From contig CAMDBZ010000076.1 in the NCBI GenBank assembly GCA_945889565.1, positions 1 through 7,691 on the forward strand: DNA of 7,691 nucleotides, given 5' to 3'. Made by a program: the position numbers and the translations under genes. This DNA comes from Thermoflexus hugenholtzii JAD2 (GTDB lineage: Bacteria > Chloroflexota > Dehalococcoidia > UBA2979). Below are positions 1 to 5,126 of this stretch, piece by piece (the first letter of the stretch is position 1; each line of letters opens with the position of its first letter). The notes below the pieces were generated by a model. The model was not told the origin of the DNA and made no database searches. It was given only the letters and a program-made list of their open reading frames with translations.

Positions 1-796
1 GGCTGCCGAAGCGGCCGAGCGGCGGGCCGAGCACTTTGCGCGGCGTGACGGCGAGGCCCCGCACCTGTTGCGCGGCGAGCCTGCGCACGCCAATGGCGCG
101 TAGCGAGACGGGGTACGCGAACACGCCCTGCGTGGCGCGCGCCTTGATGGCCGCACGCAGCTCGGCGGCGGTGCGGCCGACGAAGAGCGTGCGCGACGCG
201 CCGACCTCCTCCAGGAAGTGCGCGTCGCTGCCGCCGGTCTCGGCGAGGTGATAGCGCTCGCGGTTGGCGCGGCGCGCGCGCGCGCCCGTGACGCGCCCGG
301 CGGGTGTCTGGTTCGCGATCTCGATGCCGTCGGGCAGCGTCTCCGGGTCGGCGGCGGCGAGCAGCTGCTCGAGCGCACGCTGGCCGACGGAGCGCGTGAG
401 GTAGGAGAACGGGTGCGGGATCACGACGAGCCCACCCGCGCGGTGCACCGCCGCTATGCTCTCGGCGAGCGGGCGGAACGGGCGCAGCGGTTCCTCGACC
501 CACAGGCCGAGGATATGGCCGGCGCGCGTGGTGAGCTCGATGCCTGGGACGAACTCGAACGGGTACGGGTGCTGCGCGTGCAGCTCGCGCGCGCGCAGCG
601 CGCCGCGGATGTCGTCGTGGTCGGTGACGGCGATGACGTCCAGGTCGGTGCGTAGCTCGACGTGGTCGAGCAGCGCGCGCGCGTCGGCCATGCCGTCGCC
701 GTGCGCGGTGTGCAGCTGCAGGTCAGCGGCGCTGAAGCGCTGCAGCGCTTCGGGCGGCTCGGCGCCGGCGGTGGCTGGGTCGGTGTGGTGGGGCAT
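1..796 (-). CDS. PHP-domain metal-dependent phosphoesterase (3' end cut by window edge)
   Basis: I translated this frame by hand; it is open from ATG at 796 to the left edge, giving 265 visible residues without a stop. PHP-family metal-site motifs appear in order: DLQLHT (25-30), GDG (33-35), VTDHDD (57-62), PGIEL (84-88), IPHPF (126-130) and GGSDAH (188-193). These are the motifs of PHP phosphoesterases, which use a bi- or trinuclear metal site to hydrolyse phosphate esters or nucleotides; the exact substrate cannot be told. The first His of the usual HxH motif is Gln27. The start is fixed by an in-frame TGA at 805-803; no good Shine-Dalgarno is seen. It starts 32 nt after acyltransferase 2 and is probably the fourth gene of the ino1 operon. 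After the PHP core comes a basic tail (about residue 235 on) that runs off the edge. Confidence 0.9.
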   Translation of the reverse strand, partial: MPHHTDPATAGAEPPEALQRFSAADLQLHTAHGDGMADARALLDHVELRTDLDVIAVTDHDDIRGALRARELHAQHPYPFEFVPGIELTTRAGHILGLWVEEPLRPFRPLAESIAAVHRAGGLVVIPHPFSYLTRSVGQRALEQLLAAADPETLPDGIEIANQTPAGRVTGARARRANRERYHLAETGGSDAHFLEEVGASRTLFVGRTAAELRAAIKARATQGVFAYPVSLRAIGVRRLAAQQVRGLAVTPRKVLGPPLGRFGS

Positions 797-828
797 CGAT
801 GGTCATTGTACGTGGTCGCCGTGGGAGC

Positions 829-1701
829 CTAGCGGGCGAGGCCGGACCACACGGGGCTGAGCGCGAACCACTGCTCGGGAGCGCGAGCGATGCCGCGCTG
901 GAGGGCGGCGGCGACGGCGCGGTGCGCGGCCGCGAGGTCGGCGGCGCGATTGCCGGTGCGCCGCAGTGCGAGCGGCGGGTCGAAGACGACGCGAAAGCCG
1001 CTGCCGTCGCGCAGCGCGAACGCGGGCACGACCGCGGCGCCCGTGCGCAACGCGAGCTCGGCGACGCCGGTGGGCAGGGGTGCGCGCTCGCCGAAGAAGG
1101 CGACGGGTGTGCCGGTGCCGAGCACGTCGCGGTCGCCGAGCACGGCCACGGCGCCGCCGCGGCGCAGCACTTCGATCGCCGCGCGCGCGCCGGCAAGGCC
1201 GGCGGGTGCGAAGCGCACGCCGGGCGTGGCGCGCGTCGCCTGCACGAAGCGGTCCAGCCGCGGCGGCCGCAGGGGCTCGGTGAGGATGAGGAGCTCGGAG
1301 CTGATCGCTGCGACGGCGCGGCAGAAGAACTCCGGGTTGCCGAGGTGCGCCGAGAGCGCGATCACGCCACAGCCGCGGTCGGCCGCGTCGAACCAGTGGT
1401 GCAGGCCGTCAGCGCGTGTGACCGCGTCGAACGGGGCGGCGTCGCGGAGGTACGGGAGCTTCGCGAAGTCGGCGTAGTAGTAGGCGGCGGAGCGCACGCA
1501 GCCGCGCGCGGCGCGCGCGAGCGCACGCGGCGCCGCGGCGGGACCGAGCGCGTGGCGCATGTGGTCCGCCGTCACGCTGCGCAGGCGGGGAGAGAGCGCC
1601 CACGCGAGTGCGGCGGCGAGCGTCGCTGCCGCGTGCAGGGCGCGCGCCGGCAGGCGCCCGGCGACGCGCACCAGCAGCCACAACGCGAGCAGGTGCAGCA
1701 C
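829..1701 (-). CDS. LpxL/PatA-type lysophospholipid or PIM acyltransferase (second copy)
   Basis: This 290-residue protein belongs to the LpxL/HtrB/PatA acyltransferase family, which moves an acyl chain from acyl-CoA or acyl-ACP onto a glycolipid at the inner membrane. Visible are a hydrophobic N-terminus (about 2-35), the catalytic motif HLGNPE (H119, E124; HX4E), GDRDVLGTG (189-197) followed by FFG (202-204), ALRTGAAVVP (217-226) and a C-terminal PEQWF (275-279). The GDRD...FFG...LRTGA block resembles mycobacterial PatA, the PIM mannose acyltransferase. I choose the GTG at 1701 as start: it shares its G with the TAG stop of the upstream acyltransferase (TAGTG), the arrangement of translational coupling. 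An upstream ATG at 1755 would overlap that gene by 55 nt and add 18 residues of low-complexity character. The substrate is inferred from the neighbouring ino1; a lipid A role is less likely in this context. Confidence 0.88.
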   Translation of the reverse strand: MLHLLALWLLVRVAGRLPARALHAAATLAAALAWALSPRLRSVTADHMRHALGPAAAPRALARAARGCVRSAAYYYADFAKLPYLRDAAPFDAVTRADGLHHWFDAADRGCGVIALSAHLGNPEFFCRAVAAISSELLILTEPLRPPRLDRFVQATRATPGVRFAPAGLAGARAAIEVLRRGGAVAVLGDRDVLGTGTPVAFFGERAPLPTGVAELALRTGAAVVPAFALRDGSGFRVVFDPPLALRRTGNRAADLAAAHRAVAAALQRGIARAPEQWFALSPVWSGLAR

Positions 1702-2591
1702 TAGGCGGAGTCCGCGGGGCGATCCGCGAGCCAGAGCCGGCGGAAGATGTACCACTGCTCCGGGTGGCGGCGCACCATCGGTTCGAGCGCGTGCATCACG
1801 GCCTGCGTGAGCGCTTGCACGTCGCGCTCCTGGTCGCCACTCGGCTCGAAGGCGACGGGGGTGACCTCGGCGGTGACGCGGTCGCTCCAGGGGTCGATGC
1901 GCGGGAGCGTGGCGGCGACGACGGCGGCGCCGGCGCGCAGCGCGATGCGCGCGGGGCCGTCGGCGACGGCGACGGTGCTGCCGAAGAACTGGACCTCGAC
2001 GCCGCGGGCGGGAGCGGCCTGCGGGACGTCGATCAGCAGCGCGACGACGCCGTTGCGGCGAAGCGCCCGCAGGACGCTCGGGCCCATACGCTCGGCGGCC
2101 ACGATCTGCATGCCGAGGTGGCGGCGCGCGCGCAGCACGCGCTCGTTCAGGCGGCTGTCGCCGAAGGTGTCGGCGACGGCTGAGATCGGATAGCCGTGCC
2201 CGGCGAGCGCGGCGGCGCCGAGGTCCCAGTTGCCGAAGTGCAGCGTGACGAACACGATGCCGTTGCCCGTGCGCGTAGCGTCGAGGACGGACCAGCCGTC
2301 GAAGGCGACGCGATCGCGCACGTCCTGCGCCGTGATCGCGTCGAAGCGCAGAAAGTCGACGAGGTATCGCGCGTAGTTCGCGAACGAGCGCCGTGCGGCG
2401 CGGCGGGCGGCGCGCGGGTTGTCACGCAGCACGTGGCGCATGTTCTCAATGCAGCGGCGCCGGCCGCCGCGCCACGCGACGTAGGCAAGGGTGCCCGCAG
2501 CGGCGGCGAGCGCGTAGCTCACGCGCAACGGGACGCGGCGGGCGAGCGCGACCGCGGCGCGGAACAGCAAGTAGAAGGCGATCGCGCGCAG
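1701..2591 (-). CDS. LpxL/PatA-type lysophospholipid or PIM acyltransferase (first copy)
   Basis: This 296-residue protein belongs to the LpxL/HtrB/PatA acyltransferase family. It carries the catalytic HFGNWD (H118, D123; HX4D), the family block LLIDVPQ (186-192), then VQFFG (about 200-204) and LRAGA (218-222), and the typical end PEQWYIFRRLW (277-287). A hydrophobic/basic N-terminal segment (about 1-42) suggests membrane attachment on the cytoplasmic side. The start is unusual: no ATG, GTG or in-frame TTG lies between the ino1 stop and a TTG at 2570. A CTG at 2591 has a perfect GGAGG six bases upstream and yields the family-like N-terminus LRAIAFYLLFRAA. I therefore use CTG; TTG at 2570 (289 residues, no Shine-Dalgarno) is the alternative. 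The frame is open back to the ino1 stop. It follows ino1 by 57 nt and abuts acyltransferase 2. Confidence 0.87.
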   Translation of the reverse strand: MRAIAFYLLFRAAVALARRVPLRVSYALAAAAGTLAYVAWRGGRRRCIENMRHVLRDNPRAARRAARRSFANYARYLVDFLRFDAITAQDVRDRVAFDGWSVLDATRTGNGIVFVTLHFGNWDLGAAALAGHGYPISAVADTFGDSRLNERVLRARRHLGMQIVAAERMGPSVLRALRRNGVVALLIDVPQAAPARGVEVQFFGSTVAVADGPARIALRAGAAVVAATLPRIDPWSDRVTAEVTPVAFEPSGDQERDVQALTQAVMHALEPMVRRHPEQWYIFRRLWLADRPADSA

Positions 2592-2597
2592 CTGCGG

Positions 2598-2602
2598 CCT
2601 CC
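2598..2602 (-). promoter_or_regulatory. Shine-Dalgarno GGAGG deciding a CTG start
   Basis: On the minus strand GGAGG is followed by six bases and then CTG (2591-2589), in frame with acyltransferase 1. No other start candidate in this frame has a ribosome-binding sequence, so this site argues for initiation at CTG. Confidence 0.6.
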
Positions 2603-2648
2603 GCTTCCCACCGCAGTCATGCTCGGACCGCGGCGCACCGCCGCGATG

Positions 2649-3740
2649 CTACGACACCGGGGCGGTGGCCTCACCGGCGATGAACGCCTCGAGCCGGTTG
2701 CGCGCGATGTCGTCGTGCAGCTGCTGGGGGGGCGACTTCATGAAGTACGCCGAGGGCTCTACCAGCGGCCCGCTGATGCCGCGGTCCAGCGCCAGTTTCG
2801 CGCAGCGGATGGCATCGATCACCACGCCGGCGGAGTTGGGGCTGTCCCACACCTCGAGCTTCGTCTCCAGGTTCAACGGCACCTCGCCGAACGTCGTGCC
2901 CTCGATGCGGATGTGGCACCACTTGCGGTCCTTGAGCCACGGCACGTGGTCGGAGGGGCCGACGTGCACGTCGGCGTTGGGCAGCTCGTAGTCGATCTGC
3001 GAGGTGACGGCGTTCGTCTTCGAGATCTTCTTGGATTCGAGGCGCTCGCGCTCCAGCATGTTGAGGAAGTCCGTGTTGCCGCCGAAGTTCAGCTGGTACG
3101 TGCGGTCGATGCGCACGCCGCGGTCCAGGAAGAGGCGGGCGAGCACACGGTGGAGGATGGTCGCGCCGACCTGCGACTTGATGTCGTCGCCGATGATCGG
3201 CAGGCCGTGCTCGGCGAAGCGGGCGCCCCAGTACTGCTCCCGTGCGATGAACACGGGGATGCAGTTGATGAAGGCACAGCCGGCGGCGAGCACTTGCTCG
3301 ACGTACCACTTCGTGGCCTGCTCCGAGCCGACGGGGAGGTAGTTGATGACGACGTGGGTGTTGGTGCGCTTGAGGATGCCGACGATGTCGGCGGTCGGCC
3401 CGGGCGCCTTCGTAATGATCTGCGACAGGTACTTGCCGAGGCCGTCGTGGGTCATGCCGCGGTCGACGCGGACGCCGCTCAGCGGCACGTCCGCGAAGCG
3501 GAAGGTGTTGTTCGGCGGCTCGTAGATCGCCTCCGAGAGGTCCTTGCCGACCTTGTTGATGTCGATATCGAAGGCGGCGGTGAACTTGATGTCGCGGATG
3601 TGGTAGCCGCCGAGCACGGGGTGCATGAGGCCGGGGATCGACTGGCCTTGCTCAGCGTCGCGATAGAACTCGACGCCCTGGACGAGCGAGGACGCGCAGT
3701 TGCCGACCCCGATGATCGCGACATTGATCGGCTCAGCCAC
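2649..3740 (-). CDS. ino1: Inositol-3-phosphate synthase (myo-inositol-1-phosphate synthase, actinobacterial type)
   Basis: Ino1 converts glucose-6-phosphate to 1D-myo-inositol-3-phosphate with tightly bound NAD, the first step towards inositol phospholipids. The 363-residue protein matches the short prokaryotic form: Rossmann motif GVGNCASSL (11-19), NYLPVGSEQAT (133-143), GDDIKSQVGAT (184-194), LNFGGNTDF (217-225), KISKTNAV (238-245) and DSPNSAGVVIDAIRCAKLALDRG near 299-321. I use GTG at 3740, which gives the usual short leader before the Rossmann strand (AEPINVAIIG) and has GGGGAGGGG eight bases upstream. A GTG at 3767 would add nine Gly/Arg/Cys-rich residues encoded over that Shine-Dalgarno, so it is unlikely. 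First gene of an operon with two acyltransferases and a PHP protein, divergent from a lysR-type regulator. In actinobacteria inositol-3-phosphate also feeds mycothiol, an alternative fate. Confidence 0.96.
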   Translation of the reverse strand: MAEPINVAIIGVGNCASSLVQGVEFYRDAEQGQSIPGLMHPVLGGYHIRDIKFTAAFDIDINKVGKDLSEAIYEPPNNTFRFADVPLSGVRVDRGMTHDGLGKYLSQIITKAPGPTADIVGILKRTNTHVVINYLPVGSEQATKWYVEQVLAAGCAFINCIPVFIAREQYWGARFAEHGLPIIGDDIKSQVGATILHRVLARLFLDRGVRIDRTYQLNFGGNTDFLNMLERERLESKKISKTNAVTSQIDYELPNADVHVGPSDHVPWLKDRKWCHIRIEGTTFGEVPLNLETKLEVWDSPNSAGVVIDAIRCAKLALDRGISGPLVEPSAYFMKSPPQQLHDDIARNRLEAFIAGEATAPVS

Positions 3741-3793
3741 GCAGCACGCCCCTCCCCTGCCTCGCACGCCGCGTCCGGGCGCGCCTGACTTGG

Positions 3794-3822
3794 ACTGTAC
3801 GCGCGCGCGACCAATCCGACAA
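3794..3822 (-). promoter_or_regulatory. Candidate promoter of the ino1 operon
   Basis: On the minus strand TTGTCG (3822-3817) and TACAGT (3799-3794) are separated by exactly 17 nt, each matching four of six consensus sigma-70 positions. Transcription would begin near 3787 and leave about 47 nt before the ino1 GTG, including its Shine-Dalgarno. Much of the spacer (3801-3809) is alternating CG. Pattern match only. Confidence 0.4.
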
Positions 3823-3828
3823 ATGCAT

Positions 3829-3840
3829 CGATGTACATCG
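3829..3840. promoter_or_regulatory. Perfect 12-bp palindrome CGATGTACATCG between ino1 and lysR
   Basis: CGATGTACATCG equals its own reverse complement. It abuts the GTAACA inverted repeat (sharing base 3840) and overlaps a second palindrome CATCGATG (3826-3833). Measured from the proposed ino1 start of transcription (3787) it sits at about -42 to -53, next to the proposed -35 box. This is where a LysR-type activator contacts its activation site, so an operator role is plausible but inferred. Confidence 0.4.
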
Positions 3841-3855
3841 TAACATAGCTGTTAC
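3840..3855. promoter_or_regulatory. Inverted repeat GTAACA-N4-TGTTAC, candidate LysR-type operator
   Basis: The sequence GTAACATAGCTGTTAC has perfect 6-bp arms around a 4-bp centre and is AT-rich in a very GC-rich region. It lies just upstream of the TATACT -10 box of lysR and at about -53 to -68 of the proposed ino1 promoter. That is the classic geometry for a LysR-type protein repressing its own gene and controlling a divergent target. The T and A inside the arms are 12 rather than 11 bases apart, so the fit to the T-N11-A box is loose. Confidence 0.5.
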
Positions 3856-3856
3856 T

Positions 3857-3862
3857 TATACT
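3857..3862 (+). promoter_or_regulatory. -10 box TATACT of lysR, implying a leaderless mRNA
   Basis: TATACT matches TATAAT at five of six positions and ends six bases before the lysR ATG at 3869. Transcription would begin at or next to the A of the ATG, and there is no Shine-Dalgarno, so the mRNA is predicted to be leaderless. No recognisable -35 box lies 16-18 bp upstream; the inverted repeat fills that space. Confidence 0.5.
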
Positions 3863-3868
3863 TGGCGC

Positions 3869-4780
3869 ATGGATGCGTTGCTCGGTCCGCCCCAGCTCCA
3901 CCTGCGCCAGCTCGCCTACCTGCGGGAGGTTGCTCAGCGCGGCAGCGTGACACGCGCAGCGGCGGCGCTGGGGGTGAGCCAGCCGGCGCTCTCGCAGGGG
4001 CTGGCGGAGCTGGAGCGGCGGCTGGGGGCGTCCCTGCTGGAGCCCGCGGGCCGCGGGCGGCGGCTGACCGCGGCCGGTGTCGAGGTGCTCGCGTTCGCGG
4101 AGCGCACGCTCGCGGGCGCCGCGGAGCTGCAGGCGCGGCTGCGCGCTGACGCAGCGGGCGACGGCGGGACGCTGCGCGTCGGCATGATCGACGCGGCAAG
4201 CCTGTCCCTGCTCCCCGGCGTGATCCGCGCGTACCGCACCGCGCACCCGGGCGTGGCGCTGCAGGTGCGCGTGGCGACGAGCGGCGAGCTGGTGGCGGGG
4301 CTGCGCGCGTTCGAGCTGGACCTGGCGTTCGCCGTGGGGCCGCCGGACGCGGACCTCGTGGCGGTGGTGGTGGCCCGCGAGCCGCTGGTGATGTGCGGGC
4401 CGCCCGGCGCGGCGGGCGCAGGGACACCGCCGGACGACGCGGACTGGGCGCTGTACCCGGCCGGCTCGCGCACGCGCGCGCTCATCGATACGGCGCTGGC
4501 GCAGGCGGGGGTGCGCCCGCGCGTGGTCGTCGAGAGCCCGAACCCCGAGGTGTTGCGACAGCTGGTGGCGCTCGGCCTCGGCTGGAGCGTGCTGCCGGCG
4601 GCCGTGGCGGCCGCGTCCGGGGATGCGCTGGCGGTGGGCGCGACGGTCGCGGAGCGCACGGTGTGGGGGCTGCAGCGGAGGACAGCGCCCGTGGACGCGC
4701 GCGCGGCGGCGTTCCTGGAGGCGGCGCTCGCGGCGGGTCGTGCGGGGGAGCAGGACGGGCGAGGGCGGGTACGCGGGTGA
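3869..4780 (+). CDS. LysR-type transcriptional regulator
   Basis: This 303-residue protein has the full LysR layout. An N-terminal winged helix-turn-helix (about 9-70) contains QLAYLREVAQRGSVTRAAAAL, SQPALSQGLAELERRLG and the wing GRGRRLTAAG. A linker helix (about 71-95) follows, then a periplasmic-binding-protein-like effector domain beginning TLRVGMIDAASL (101-112) and running to about 290. The start at ATG 3869 gives the normal 10-residue lead to the HTH. The last dozen residues are a Gly/Arg-rich tail. It is transcribed divergently from ino1 with 128 nt between starts, and that gap contains palindromes, so it probably regulates itself and the ino1 operon (family habit, not shown). The effector is unknown; an inositol or sugar-phosphate signal would be speculation. 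It is convergent with the DUF5679 gene. Confidence 0.95.
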   Translation: MDALLGPPQLHLRQLAYLREVAQRGSVTRAAAALGVSQPALSQGLAELERRLGASLLEPAGRGRRLTAAGVEVLAFAERTLAGAAELQARLRADAAGDGGTLRVGMIDAASLSLLPGVIRAYRTAHPGVALQVRVATSGELVAGLRAFELDLAFAVGPPDADLVAVVVAREPLVMCGPPGAAGAGTPPDDADWALYPAGSRTRALIDTALAQAGVRPRVVVESPNPEVLRQLVALGLGWSVLPAAVAAASGDALAVGATVAERTVWGLQRRTAPVDARAAAFLEAALAAGRAGEQDGRGRVRG

Positions 4781-4795
4781 GGGTGAGGAGGGTGA

Positions 4796-4831
4796 GGCTG
4801 CGGAGCGTGGCTCGTGCGGCGCTCCGCAGCC
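4796..4831. terminator. Hairpin between convergent genes, probable bidirectional terminator
   Basis: GGCTGCGGAGCG (4796-4807) and CGCTCCGCAGCC (4820-4831) are perfect 12-base reverse complements around a 12-base loop. The element lies 15 bp after the lysR stop and 19 bp after the DUF5679 stop, so it could end both transcripts. Neither side has a run of T, so it is not a textbook intrinsic terminator; high-GC bacteria often use such T-less hairpins. Confidence 0.6.
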
Positions 4832-4850
4832 GGTCAGTCGAGGGTGGGGC

Positions 4851-4994
4851 TTAGGCGGCCTTGCCGATCTTGTACATCTTGGTGCCGCAGACGGGGCAGC
4901 TGCCCGAGGTGGCGGGCTTGCCGTTCTTCATCGTGACGGCGGCGGCGTCTTTCATCTCTCGCTTCTCACGGCACTTGAGGCAGTAGGCCTCCAT
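4851..4994 (-). CDS. DUF5679 small zinc-ribbon protein
   Basis: A 47-residue protein beginning MEAYCLKCREKREM and ending CPVCGTKMYKIGKAA. Two CxxC knuckles (C5/C8 and C33/C36) form a probable zinc ribbon, with the conserved TMKNGKPA turn (21-28) between them. Sequence and length match the DUF5679 family, short proteins common in Chloroflexota and Actinomycetota and related to zinc ribbons of topoisomerase C-termini; their function is not established to my knowledge. The ATG at 4994 is supported by GGAGG four bases upstream and by the family's MEAYC start; an upstream TTG extension is rejected. The gene is in the same direction as truB but 132 nt away, with its own candidate promoter. A nucleic-acid or ribosome-linked role would be inference only. 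Confidence 0.9.
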   Translation of the reverse strand: MEAYCLKCREKREMKDAAAVTMKNGKPATSGSCPVCGTKMYKIGKAA

Positions 4995-5067
4995 GGCTCC
5001 TCCATTGGTATCCAGCTCGTCGTTGGCCACCCCCTGTCGGCATCCAGCCAGCGCATGGGGCCATTCA

Positions 5068-5096
5068 TGGGTAACGCAGCAATTGGGGGGTGTCAA
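5068..5096 (-). promoter_or_regulatory. Candidate promoter of the DUF5679 gene
   Basis: A perfect -35 hexamer TTGACA reads 5096-5091 on the minus strand. Seventeen bases later is TACCCA (5073-5068), a weak -10 that keeps only the TA and the overall spacing. The transcript would start near 5061, about 66 nt before the ATG. The -35 is convincing and the -10 is not. Confidence 0.35.
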
Positions 5097-5112
5097 AGGC
5101 GACGCCCCTATT

Positions 5113-5126
5113 GACGATACATCGTC
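5113..5126. repeat. Palindrome directly after the truB stop
   Basis: GACGAT-AC-ATCGTC is a perfect 6-bp inverted repeat with a 2-bp centre, beginning at the base after the truB TGA (5129-5127). As RNA it would fold as about five pairs with a UGUA loop and has no U-run after it. It could be a weak terminator of the infB-rbfA-truB transcript, or a protein site just upstream of the DUF5679 promoter. Confidence 0.4.

Noticed and set aside
799..1704. 301-codon open frame on the plus strand opposite acyltransferase 2
   Set aside because: Low-complexity Ala/Arg/Gly/Glu composition and no motifs; the minus strand encodes a recognisable acyltransferase.
829..1755. ATG at 1755 as the start of acyltransferase 2
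   Set aside because: It overlaps the upstream gene by 55 nt and adds a non-conserved-looking leader; the GTG at 1701 gives a one-base TAGTG overlap.
2566..2620. ATG at 2620 as the start of acyltransferase 1
   Set aside because: It is in a different frame and would need a frameshift; its translation does not resemble an acyltransferase N-terminus.
2196..3788. 530-codon open frame on the plus strand, antisense to ino1 and acyltransferase 1
   Set aside because: Its translation is Arg/Ala/Val/Asp-rich with no family pattern, and the opposite strand carries well-conserved ino1. Long antisense frames are expected in GC-rich DNA where stop codons are rare.
4950..5066. Short frame starting at an ATG near 5066 in the DUF5679 leader, overlapping its start out of frame
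   Set aside because: No ribosome-binding site and no recognisable product; not enough to call an upstream regulatory frame.
4995..5096. N-terminal extension of the DUF5679 protein from a TTG at 5096
   Set aside because: The TTG is part of the TTGACA -35 candidate, and the ATG at 4994 has a strong Shine-Dalgarno and matches the family's usual start.
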